Shown here in pieces: positions 1 through 10,806 of a stretch of 64,000 bases of DNA. A program made the position numbers and the translations under genes. The stretch lies in NCBI GenBank assembly GCA_037957365.1, contig JARHVA010000667.1:4418001-4482000 (forward strand), read 5' to 3'. Source of the DNA: Torreya grandis (lineage: Eukaryota > Streptophyta > Pinopsida > Cupressales > Taxaceae). Positions within the stretch are counted from its first letter, which is position 1, and every line of letters starts with the position of its first letter. The notes beneath the pieces were generated by a model that worked only from the letters and a program-made list of their open reading frames with translations, did not search any database and was not told the DNA's origin.

Positions 1-1340
1 TATTGTTAATAGTAGGAAAATCATCAACAATGTTATAAACACTAACATCATGATGATGATTATGAGTGTAATTTTTAGGTTTATAATGAGGATAATGCAT
101 ATTATTAAATTCAATAGACAAAGGATTAGGTTGTTGAGAATTTGTAGTAAAACTATCTGTAACAATAATATTATGTGTAACTTTACCTTTATCTTGTGCT
201 AAAAATTTAGAAGAATATGTCTAATTATTAACTGTATTTGAATTATATTTTATGATATAATTATAATCTCATTTCCTTGTTTTAATGATATAAACATTAA
301 CATCCTGATGTTGTCTCAAAACTTGTTAAATTCAGACATATTTATATTATTAGCCAAGATCAATGACAATACAATCCTTCTCGTGAATAAATATTTTAAA
401 TTTTTGAACAACTATACATGTATTAGCATCATGATCTAATTTAAAAAGGGCCATGATCTAATTCACAACATGATGATAATGAAGATTTTCTTCACTTTTA
501 ATTTTTTGAGGATTAGAAGTTTTCCCTGATATAGAAGATTTATCAGTCAATTGCCACTTAACAATGACCAATTAATTACCAATATTATGAATGACCTTTA
601 AATTTTTTGCATTATGAGAAGTTAAACCAGGAGAAACTCTATCTTTAAATCTAATACATTTTAACTTCTTTTCATATTATATATATAAAGTAATAGTGAT
701 ATCATATTTTCCTATGTCCTTATCTTCTAAATCCATTTTATATTTCAAAGGCAATATACTACAAAAATATAATATAAATAATTTTTTTGATGGTCTAACA
801 TCATGATTTTTTTTTGATGCAACTTAGTAAATATATCAATAAAATGATAAACCATCTCATCTAGATCGATAGAAATATTTAAAAAGTTCGTTGATAAGCT
901 CTAAATCTTTTTTAAGCTTGCTAAAACAAAGTTATAACCAATATTCTATATCTTTTCAAGTACTAATCACTTTATTAGATAGATTAATAATGGATTCATA
1001 TGATTTACTCTCTATTTAGTTTGTGAAAACATTATAAGAGAAAATTTTTCATTAGTTATACTAAGAATAACACAAATCAACTTAAAGATGTCTAAATGAT
1101 CTTCCCAAGACTCACTAGGATTTCCTAAAAATTTTAGGATATCGAGTCCTTTAAGTGAGGGTAACTTACCAAGATGGATACCAATATTAATTGAATTCCC
1201 ATGAAGTATTTACAATTTGTTTATCATTATCTACATGAGAATCTACTTCATTATCAGTTATTTCAACTTGATCCTTGTTGTTCTACAAATTAGGAATAAG
1301 GTCTCAAACTCTAACTTCTCATTGATCTTTCATTGGAAGA
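1..1340 (-). pseudogene. Element G: decayed Ty3/gypsy gag remnant
   Basis: Read on the minus strand, about 660-1330 gives gag-like text in broken frames. It includes ESWEDHLDIFKLICVIL followed by NEKFSLIMFSQT and, further on, FSKLKKDLELINELF. This matches the helical capsid region of plant gypsy gag, where a W-x-D-H-L block precedes a stretch about small assemblies and RNA packaging. Leftward (1-600) the strand reads HDANTCIVVQKFKIF, a possible zinc-knuckle-adjacent region, but I see no clean CCHC. Every frame is cut by stops. The polymerase would lie left of the window. It could belong to any gypsy lineage, and the gag assignment rests on a few short motifs. Confidence 0.5.
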
Positions 1341-2595
1341 TTAAATATTTTCTACTAATATAGATTGAGTTAATTTTTTAGGTCTATTAGGGGTTAGTAG
1401 GAGCAATAAAATCATCGAAAGGAAAGAAATCACAAAAAAACAAGTTCTAAGCTAAGGATTAACAATCAAAGTTTATTCTCTTTCTCACTGAATGTGACGA
1501 TTTTGTTCCTATATATGAAATTGAGTTTGATGGCATATATTAGCATACCAATAAATTTGGAATATTGTTTCATTTTATTTCTCAATTATAACCTAAAAAA
1601 TATGATATAAATCTTAAGGTCTGTTATACCAAGTAAAATAAACAAGATAAGAAACATCTATTGGATCCTCAACATTATCAAATTTAGGCTAGATGATAAG
1701 AGGGGGACCAATAATGGTCATGGGCAAGAAGGATTGAAAGAAAGAGTAAAAAAAAGAGGCAAGATTTATGAAAAAATCACCAATGAAGTCACCAAATAAA
1801 ATGATGACAAAAAATGTCACATCAAAGTATCAACCCTTTCATTTATCATGAAGGTCAAGATGAAATCAACCCAATTTAATTGTGAGGGATATATGAAACA
1901 AATGTTGATCCTAAAATGTGCAGAGGAGGTTTTAAATAATTTTGGGAATAAGTCAACAAAATACAAAGTAAATTAAGCATCATTATATTCTAGAAATAAA
2001 TTACATTTTTTCAATGTAAAATTTGAATCAGATCTAATAGATATAATTTAACTTATCCAACAAGGTAAAGTCTACGAGAGACAATATCTTAAAGGAAAGA
2101 TTTTTGATCCATTGATATCAATAATATATATTTTGTATCAATTTCAATTCCACAATTAAAATAGAAAATAACATAGAAAACTTAAAAATAAATAAAAATA
2201 ATGAAAGCAAAAACTAAATAAAGAGATAGAAATAAATAATAACATAATCAACAAATAACAACTAAGAACATAAATCTATCTAATAGCTAGTCTAAGAATA
2301 ATTTAAGTAAGATGTAAATGAAATATAAAAAAAACTAACAAGGCTAATTACTAAACATAAATAAATCAAACAACAAAGTAATGAAAATAACTACTAATTA
2401 ACAAAGAAATAACATGAAAATAATAAACTACATTACAATAATTACAAATATAAGATTAATAAGAACTAAAACTATGAAAATTAATAAAATAATACTTAAA
2501 ATAAATAACTATCAACTTAATAATAAATAAAATAAAATGAAATAAACTTAAATGAAACAAAAATTAAATCTAGCAAACTTTGAAAGAAATCTGAA
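1341..2595. other. AT-rich flank, possibly leader/LTR of element G
   Basis: There is no gene. From about 2150 to 2595 the plus strand is almost pure A with scattered T and C. The same composition resumes at 27013 after element A, as expected if A split one A-rich tract. Read on minus, a weak tRNA-iMet-like primer site (TGGTATAACAGAC) falls near 1620-1633, which would fit the 5' side of a minus-strand element feeding the gag to the left. That primer site is a guess. Confidence 0.35.
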
Positions 2596-2600
2596 AGTAA
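2596..2600. repeat. Target site duplication AGTAA of element A (left)
   Basis: AGTAA directly precedes the TG of the 5' LTR and recurs exactly at 27013-27017 after the 3' LTR. A 5-bp duplication is the normal integrase footprint and fixes the outer limits of element A. Confidence 0.85.
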
Positions 2601-3023
2601 TGTTAGTGTTTTTATTTCATTTTATAATTTTTATTACACATGTATTTAACTTATGTAAGTACAATATTGATGTCACTTAGGTGTAATAATGAGGTCATTA
2701 AGCTATAGATGCACATTCATAAATTGTATTCAAATTACTTGGTGTGGATGCTCTTGATATTTACCAATCAATGTTGACATTTTACACATGGTGCCCACTA
2801 TTCATTTGGTAATTGTCCTGTGTTCACATTGTCAAATGTAGGTGGATTTATATCTCTCTTATCCTATTTATGTAGCTCTCCTCAAATATATTTTTAGTGA
2901 TTCTATTTACAAGTTGTTATTCTACTCATATTTGGTTCCTCTTTTACTACAAGACTTTTTTTGCATGTTAAGAGTCTAGTGTGTTTGAATCTCACCAGTT
3001 CTCAATCATGGTTCATTCTGACA
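2601..3023 (+). repeat. 5' LTR of element A
   Basis: This 423-bp LTR starts TGTTAGTG and ends CTGACA. It aligns along its length with 26523-27012; shared blocks include the stretch around GGTGTGGATGCTCTTGAT and the one ending in GTGTGTTTGAATCTCACCA. It carries a single copy of the 22-bp unit that is repeated in the 3' LTR. I did not pick out a convincing TATA box. Confidence 0.88.
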
Positions 3024-3036
3024 TGGTATGAGAGTG
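3024..3036 (+). promoter_or_regulatory. Primer binding site of element A
   Basis: TGGTATGAGAGTG follows the LTR directly. The plant consensus complementary to the initiator methionine tRNA 3' end is TGGTATCAGAGC, so this is that site with substitutions. It primed minus-strand DNA synthesis. Confidence 0.8.
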
Positions 3037-3965
3037 AGTTTTGGTAAAAAAATACCTTATTTTATTTTAATGTATTTTATAATATTGATTAATTAAGTTT
3101 TTTTGTTATACACCTTTTCATTTATGAGTATGTTCTTCTTATGCATCTTTGGATGATTATGATAATTATAAAAGAACGAGAGATATGATATTTGTATAAT
3201 TGATATTTTTCAGGTCTTCTACCTAATTTATTATGTTTGGTAAGCCTTAAAACCTTAGGATCACCTATTAATTTGTTAAAAATATAGTTGTTACAAGTTT
3301 TTGGTCTACCGAAGTACTATTATATACTATTCATTATAGGATTTTAGAGGACTAGAGAATTTTTGAAAAAGGTCATCTTTTTAGTTTTTTTAAAGATTTT
3401 TCAAAACATTATTGGGGTTGTTGCCATTTTATGGTTTTAGATACCAATTTCAAGATATTTTAAGATCTAAATGACCTTAGTTTGCATATATTAACTGTGT
3501 GTTTCTATGTTATGGACTATATGAGATTTTTTATACTCTATCTTGATGGCCTCTACTAGTCACTTTGCTATTATATGTATTATGCAATAGTGGATATTGC
3601 ATTGTACTACACACCATACAACATATATTTATCATTTTATTTTTGTGTGTATTATGTGATGATTGACATTGTGTTTTATTGTGTGGATTTATTGTCTCAA
3701 CTATATGTACATAGATAGTGTTGTACCTACATATCTATGTAGTTTATCATGTAGATTTATGCATCCTATACACTGTATTCATCATCTGTTTATGAGGATT
3801 ACATGTAACCATTAAAATTATGTGAATAAATCCTTTACTAGCATTGTTGTCTATTTTTACACATATATAGGTTACATGTTGTGGATGGTATGCTCATGCA
3901 AATGGATTACAACATGAACACACACATTTGTACACAATGACACATGATTCTAAATCCATTCACAT
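3037..3965 (+). other. Untranslated leader of element A, left part
   Basis: There is no open frame of note. The leader is broken by element B at 3966-17082 and resumes at 17083, with gag starting near 17560. The sequence is T-rich, with scattered words such as TATGTAGTTTATCATGTAG. Confidence 0.5.
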
Positions 3966-3970
3966 ACCAC

Positions 3971-5270
3971 TATTTAATCTTAAAAATATCAATTGGGGTT
4001 ATCTAGGGTTAAAGGGGATAAAAATAGCCTAAGGTACAAGGGCGATAAACCATATCTATAACAGGGTAATTAGATGTTAAACTCATATATACCATATGAT
4101 GAATTTATTTAACTAAGATAAGATAAAAATAGTAAGTATAACTATGCTATACATGGAAATTACAAAGAAGTAATATATTTATTTGGTTTTGATGTTGACA
4201 TAGTTCTAGATCTAGAACATACATGAACCAGACTAGAAGAGGATTCTAGAATAGTCACCAAATTTTGGATTGAGTGCCTCTAGAGATACAGACACTAGTG
4301 TCAACCTTAGATGGTTATGTTGATGCTACTATCTGAACCTGACATAGGTGTCATGTATAGGTGTCATGTATATTCTTCATTAAGCATCATTATATTCTTC
4401 ATTATGATATTTTGTCACTCCTTATAAAATTGTAAAAGCCTTGTTCTTCATCTTCATAGTGGTCTTAGGGAAAAATAAGTTAGTGGGTACATAATGTCAA
4501 GTTGACCCCAAAGACCCCTATGTCAATTAGTGTTGCTTTTAGAGACATTGCTCTGAAGAGGGATTTATAATGATGTAGTTCTCCCCTACATATTGGCTTG
4601 TGTGTGAATCATGTAATATGTGGAAAGAAAGTACAACAATGACCTAACTTGTAACTTAGAAAATTGGGATCTTAGTCTACTCCTTGAGTACTTTATACCT
4701 ATGTATGTGTTGTCCCTATGAATGATATAAAAATAGGAGAGAATAGGTAAGCTTTAATTTATCGAGTGCTTGATTGAATGCTTTGATAAGTTGCCTTAGT
4801 TATTTTTTAGGTTTTCTTAGGTGAGGAATGAATGAGGGTTGATCTTGTATTTATATCAATCCCTTTGGAGAAATAACTCATATTAAATCACTTATAATGA
4901 CCATTAAGAAATGTTTCATTTATAAATTAGATGACTTTAGGGCATTAAACATTTACGTCAGAGCAAGACACTTACATTGATGCAGGTATTTGTCTAGGAT
5001 GCTAGTGTCTAGGGAACATGAAAGTAGGTACATAATAAAAAATTATAGAGGTGAAATATAAGTAGGTTTTATGTATTCTAGGTAAGATAAAAGGTTCGAG
5101 TCATCAAATATGACTAGTTAGACCAAGAGATAGGCCAAGGAGCACAAGATAAAATAGATGTAAGACTTCTAAAAGAATGAAAAGTCCAAAACTAAGAGGA
5201 ATAGATAAGGTCTAAGTTTTCCAAGTGTACAAGACTAAAGGTGATATATAATCCATAAATGACACCTATA
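3971..5270 (-). repeat. 3' LTR of element B
   Basis: This copy is 1300 bp. On minus it begins TATAGGTGTC (TG mutated to TA) and ends GATTAAATA. It aligns throughout with 15743-17077, for example around GGGGTTATCTAGGGTTAAAG and GAGTGCTTGATTGAATGC. A minus-strand TATA-like box GATATAAATACAAG lies at about 4846-4860, matching the one in the other LTR. Confidence 0.87.
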
Positions 5271-5284
5271 TTTTCCCCCTTTAA
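5271..5284 (-). promoter_or_regulatory. Polypurine tract of element B
   Basis: Minus-strand TTAAAGGGGGAAAA abuts the start of the 3' LTR. This is the plus-strand DNA priming site, and it fixes the element's orientation. Elements H and F have the related tracts AAATAGGGGAAAAC and AAAATAGTGGAAAAC in the same place. Confidence 0.8.
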
Positions 5285-6300
5285 TCTAATAATGAAAATT
5301 TTAGTTTAAAGGAAAGAAATGTGTACTTGGGTATGTATAACACACCTTGTCTTTACTTGAGTCTAACTTGAGTGATTTTTTAGTGACTAACCCACAACTA
5401 AAATCATGTTATAATATATAATAAGTGTATATACTATGAAATCAAAAGTATTGAAAAGATTGAAATTGAAAGAGCAAGGTTTAAGAGTACACATGTGTAT
5501 CGATGTAACTACCTTGCCTATTAACAAGTTGATTTGAAAATATATATCATTGTAAGCCTCTAAAATTAAGAATGGGGAAAATATATATAAATATGGAAAG
5601 TGCATATTTATAAGGAGATAGAGAGAGATTGGAAGGCACCTACCCCCAACCTTGGATAAAAGGTCAGTTGCCACCCAATAGTTGAGATTAGCTCAATCAT
5701 GCAACCCAATGATACTTATAACCTGGTGAGGATTGATGATATAATCAAACCTAACCTAAAAACTTGGTGATTATATCTCCTCAACCATGATAAAAGTGAG
5801 CCAACTACTATAGTATATTGGCTCAATACAGTCTGTAACAGTCTGTCTTGGGTATCAGTGCATAAAAGTCCATGATATGGTGATAAATAATAAAATATTT
5901 TTAAAATTTAAAATTGATTTGGATTTTTCAATATTAGACACACATTATATAACATATGCACCTTAGATATGTATCATGTTGAAACTATGTATAACATTGG
6001 TACCATATATAGAATTCTACCACAATTATGAATCTGAATCATATAACTGTGTGCTTTGGCCATTTAAAAATTGTGTAAGTGTAGAGAACATGATTCTAAA
6101 GCATGCCCCAATATAAATGGATCATAATGGAATGTATAATGGTTGGGAAATAAATGAAAATCAATATTTTTAGGTACACACAATGTTTTTGATTCCAAAT
6201 TTGACATAATTTTGGTTATGGTAGGGCCAAAGACTTTTGAATATGCTCTTAATAGAACCACCCAATTTTGTTATTATTTGGGTTTGAGAGTAGTTGTCAT
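5285..6300 (-). other. Non-coding 3' region of element B next to the 3' LTR
   Basis: No protein signal is visible. One isolated copy of the hairpin unit that forms the array at 11829-12290 is present near 6080-6110 (GAGAACATGATTCTAAAGCA). The short frames at 5387-5674 and 6064-6261 look accidental. Confidence 0.5.
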
Positions 6301-6384
6301 CTACTTATGCTGTAGAATGGAATATGTATTGATTTTATATTTAATACTATTTTCATCAAGTAGTGAATAACTATTGTGCTCAAC

Positions 6385-6600
6385 TATTTGCACCTCAAAG
6401 AAGTTTTCACCGATAAAGTTATCTTGATTGTCCCATAGTGTCTCCAAGAAGGTTTCATTAAGTAACATTGAATTTTGACTTTGATTATCTCTTAACACCT
6501 TAAATAAGGTTTCAATAGAAGATGCCAAGGTTGGAATTTAATTTTCCACTAGTACCTCCAAAAAGGTTTCACTAGGAGATTATTCTTCTTCTGCATGAAT
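6385..6600 (-). repeat. 57-bp degenerate tandem array
   Basis: Four related units begin near 6392, 6440, 6497 and 6554, each with CTCCAAGAAGGTTTCA or a variant. Spacing is about 48, 57 and 57 bp. On minus, part of the array lies in one 75-codon frame (6301-6528) and repeats the peptide pattern ETFLExL-DNQ about every 19 residues. No known domain is recognised. The unit being a multiple of three hints at former coding. Confidence 0.6.
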
Positions 6601-7129
6601 GTGGTCTTGGTCCCCTTGATATTCTGTAACTGATATGTCACCATTGATGCAAATCAATAAGGTGTGATTCTGTTGGTGCTAATAAACACTTATGAGAGGT
6701 GGAATGTCAATATAATGGCTATGTTGGGTGGTGTTAATGGCATGTGGAATGGTAATGGAATGGTAATGGAATGGGAAGAGGTAGCACAATCCTCATAGAA
6801 GATACTATGAGAACTTGTGTTGATGCTAAAGTAATCATCCTAAAAAATTATAAAATGATCACAAATTTATTTAAACTAATCTATGAGGCATTTGTAACCA
6901 ATGTTATAACAACCATAAATGCATGTTTATTATAAATTTGAGTATGAATCAAAGACTTTGAGTCTGATATTGAGACTGACATTGATTCTATTTTTGATGT
7001 TAAATAAGACATCAGTTTAAGAATAGAACCTAAATTCAATGCTGATTATTCATCTAGAGTGAATATTTCTACAATGATTTGTAGTTAAATGTTTGGTATT
7101 GGATAAGTAATGGCCTATGATGGCATGAT
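6601..7129. other. Non-coding region of element B
   Basis: Apart from short internal repetition at about 6741-6775 (GGAATGGTAAT repeated), I see nothing definable here. Confidence 0.4.
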
Positions 7130-8255
7130 GATCTCTTTAAAAATAGATACATTTAAGAAGGGTTCAACATAAACTGGCTCATCTAGGTAAAGCCCCTCAA
7201 AGTGAGGGACAACTCAAAAGATGACTCCTCAGAGACTGGATTGTCAAAGTGAGAATCCACAATAAGGGAAACTAGGTCCAAAGACAACTCCATAGAGACT
7301 AGATTATCAAAATGAGTCTCTTTAAAAATAGGACAATGGTCAAGATAATGATTTTCCCAAAGGCTATTATAATCATCAGGAAATGGCTCAATAAAGATGG
7401 GCTTGTTAGAGTGAGAATCCTCAACTAAAAGGAAAGGATCAAAAGGTGATTCATCATAGGTGGAATCGTCACAAATAGGTGTTTCAACTTAAACATCATA
7501 GATTGGTTGGTTAATTGGGCCTTGATTTACAATTGGTTTCAAAATATCAGTTTTGAATACATCTTGGTATTTGAATGATGACTCTTAGAGAGGTAATGAT
7601 TGGCATTATTATGGTTCAATGATCAACATGGATTTTTTAAAGTGGGGTAAGGTTGAAATTGGATGAAGAATAATTGGTTATTAGATAATGACCTCTTTGT
7701 GAATAATCTCATCTATGATGGGCTCAACAAAGGCTGGTTGCCGATCAAGGATGGTAACAATGACTTGTCTAGTCGTAATTATATAACCTTATTGGGATAA
7801 TGAGCTACCATACTTGGAAGGGCCTATAATGGTAATGGAAGGGACTTATGAATCTTGGTTTCTAACACAAGCTAAAGGATGAGGGATTGGAATAGTAATG
7901 GAATGACATTGTAAAGTTGGTTGTTAACACAAGTTAAAGGATGAGGGCCTAGAATAGTAATCCTTAGGCATCATGGAGTTGGGTTTCTAGCATAGGTCAA
8001 AAGATAAGGTCCTGATATGGAAATACTTGGATGTTGTAGAGGTTGGTTTCTCATGTAGGCCAAAAGATGAGGACCTCGAATGGTAATGTAAGGGTGCTAC
8101 AGAGATTGGTTGCTGACACAAGTCAAAGGACAAGGTCTCGATATGATGATGGAAAGGTGTTGTAGAGTTTGGTTTATAGCACATGCCAAAGGATGAGGTC
8201 TTGGTATGGTAATCCTTGGACACTATGGAGCTTATTTGCTTACACATACAAAAGA
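7130..8255 (-). repeat. 63-bp tandem array, partly in open frame
   Basis: The clearest part is 7855-8231. Units there begin TTGGTTTCT, TTGGTTGCT or similar near 7855, 7917, 7979, 8043, 8106, 8169 and 8232, with exact 63-bp spacing in the last four. An older block with the same spacing appears at about 7172, 7235 and 7297 around GACTGGATTGTCAAAGTGAG. On minus, 7987-8247 is an 86-codon frame repeating a 21-residue pattern with SFDLC or SFGxx, then P and a later H. No family is recognised. It may be a remnant of a repeat protein, or a satellite seed in the retroelement's untranslated region. Confidence 0.72.
7345..7378. repeat. Hairpin with the TTCCCAAAGG core
   Basis: TGATT and AATCA arms (7349-7353 and 7371-7375) flank TTCCCAAAGGCTATTAT. 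The same core and arms recur about ten times in element F. See 58140-58740. Confidence 0.6.
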
Positions 8256-8559
8256 AGGATTAATGGTATAAGTAGGGGATCGGGTACCATTATCATTGAA
8301 AGGGTGAATGTCATATGTTAATTGGCCTAAATAAGGGTGATCATGGTAGATGATAATCGACATGGATAGGTTTTGAAATTAGTTGAAAGAGGGCAGTCTT
8401 GATCTATGAAAATGGTCTTATTCTAGGTCTTGGTTTGAAAGTGGCATTGGTCTAGGAATATGTACTCAATCTATTATTGTAAACAATTTAATTTTGGCCT
8501 AGAATGGTGATTTTCTCCAAAATTATCATAAATAAAATTAGTTTAAAATATTCTCAAAG

Positions 8560-8960
8560 TCTAATGTTAAATGTCTCACATAAATGGTCAAGTTAATGGA
8601 TAAACCCAAATACCAAATCTTGGTAAAAGTGTTTCAAATAACTCTAATCTAGGTTTAAAAATAGAAAAAATTACTAGGTCTTTAGGAGTAAGGCACAAAT
8701 CTAGGCTCAAAACAATTAGGTCTAAACCAAAGAGGTAATATGCTAGGTCTTTTGGAAACACAACACAAAATCTAGACTTTGAAACAAAACTAGGTCTAAA
8801 AACAAATGGTAAAATGCTAGGTCTTTTGGAAACATGACACAAAATCTAGACTTTGAAATACACTAGGTCTAAGACAAACATTAATTTCTAGGCCTTTTGG
8901 AAATATGACATAAAATCAAGACTTGGAACAAACTAGGTCTAAGAAGGTAAAATAATTAAT
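8560..8960. repeat. 71-74 bp tandem array
   Basis: Units contain GCTAGGTCTTTTGGAAACA and TCTAGACTTTGAAA. Starts fall at about 8743, 8817 and 8888, with degenerate earlier copies from about 8670. The spacing is not a multiple of three, so this array is unlikely to be coding. Confidence 0.7.
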
Positions 8961-9837
8961 CTAATAATTTTAAACACTTGGACTCAAACTAAACATTTAG
9001 ATTTAAACATAAACTTGACCTTTGGTAAAAGACATTAAACTTTAGGCACATAAAAGATAAACCAATTCCCAAATTTAGGCACAAATATCGCTAAAGCAAG
9101 CAAGAAATTAGTCCAAGTTGTACAATCCAAAAGTGAGAGGTAAATGTCTAAGCCAAAATTATGTAAGGCATAGGCATAGAACAATCAACTCTTAAATCTG
9201 ATCTGAACTTCATAAGACCAATTTCAAACTTGGCTTAGAAGTCTTTATTTCCTCAAATGGATGACATTTTAAACTAAAATGAATGACATAACGGTATTAG
9301 GCATAAACCAAATAGGCACACATGATTTTAAAACTGATTAGACACAAGGTAAAGGTATTTAAAGCAATGTGAGCAACATAATGATGCCATCTTACTCAAA
9401 AGATATGACAAATAGTTTTTGTTTTAAACACTCTAGGGTAAGGACTTGGAATGAAATGGGTAGCATAATGATGCCCCTTTCAAATAAGTGACATACACAC
9501 ACAAAAGTTTGGCAAATGACTAAGGCAAAGTGTGGTATCAAATGGATGACATAACACTTCTCTAAACAAAAGAGTGACGTGAAAACATGAGTTGTTTTGG
9601 ATGTGGTTTAAATAAACAAACAATTTTGACTCAAAACAATGCAAGTAAAGAGGAAAAGACATAAAAACACTTAGGTGTATCATCCTAATCCTAATAACTG
9701 ACAAGGTGGCTTTGTAGTGTCAAATTCCATCTATATACTTTCTCTTAAGAGGAAATAATGTTGTTAATCCAAAAATTTAGATGTGTATGAAAAGTAGAGT
9801 TTTTAGATTCCCTCTTCTCTCAAGAGTTCATACGAAA
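8961..9837. repeat. Degenerate ~90-bp array and non-coding DNA
   Basis: A weak period of 84-90 bp is visible from copies of AATGAATGACATAA, AACATAATGATGCC, AGCATAATGATGCC and AATGGATGACATAA near 9276, 9366, 9456 and 9540. The flanks, including 8961-9250 and 9620-9837, show nothing else. Confidence 0.4.
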
Positions 9838-10073
9838 ATAAAGATTTCTTGAGCACATAACCAAGCAAGCCAACTCAATGTGTGGTTTTGGAGCTACAAG
9901 GAAGGTAAAAGGAATATTTCTTTTGATTTCTAGTTGTGTTTTCATTGTGTGCTTGTTATATATGCTCTCCCTAGTGTCTAGGCTAGAGGTGTTAGTGTTT
10001 AGTGTGTTTGTTTTGATTTGATTTTCTTGACTAACACTATACTGATCTCCCCTCTATGGATTCCTTATTCACA
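9838..10073 (+). repeat. 5' LTR fragment of element H
   Basis: Only the terminal 236 bp match the 3' copy, from TTTCTTGAGCACATAACCAA to TGGATTCCTTATTCACA. Sequence left of 9838 does not resemble the front of the 3' LTR, so it was deleted or replaced. Confidence 0.75.
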
Positions 10074-10806
10074 TTAATGGCATTCTAGATGGGATAATAT
10101 GGCAAATCAGACAAGGGGGATTATATACTAAATTTGCATTCATGGAGTAAGAGCAAGCCAATATAGAGGAGAAACATGAACTTGGATAACCGACTAGTAT
10201 GAAGCTGCACATCCTAAATAGCAAGGATTAACATTTATTCATGATTTATTTACTCTTTATTTGGGAAATGATTGGATAAATTGAGAATTTTTCAAGTGAC
10301 CAAGGAGAAGTACCACAACATCATTGCTTGTAAGATTACCTAAGTTGATTTTTACTATAACACATGATGGTATGAACCATGATATTAAACACCATGATAA
10401 CCTATCCAAAATATGCATACATACTAGTACTCAATCCAATAAACAAGTGAAAACAATGCACCAATGATGAAAACCATGATGATAATGTTGACATATGAAT
10501 ATGGATGGACTTAAGTGTAATGCACAAGGAATCACCTAGTGAATGCATATAGACCAAGTCAAGGCATAATAATTAAATCAAATAAATAAGAAAATAAACA
10601 AACAAATGGAAACATAGACTAAAACACCAATAAACAAAAAGATAAAAAAACACCAATAAACAAAAAGTGAATAAAACAATCAAAATAAAAGCAAACAAGG
10701 ACTCATCATTCACCTTCTAGGGCATTAGGCATTAAAAACCTTTTCATTCTTTGAGAAGACATTACTCTTCCTATGTCTCACAATGCCTTCCCAAATAGGG
10801 GAAAAC
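10074..10806 (+). other. Interior of element H with polypurine tract
   Basis: This stretch has no coding sequence. AAATAGGGGAAAAC at 10793-10806 is the polypurine tract. The 10735-10806 stretch is the reverse complement of 57927-57997 in F. In contrast, 10435-10600 matches 59023-59170 of F in direct orientation, so one of the two copies has a local inversion. A short direct repeat AACACCAATAAACAAAAAG lies near 10622-10670. Confidence 0.65.
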
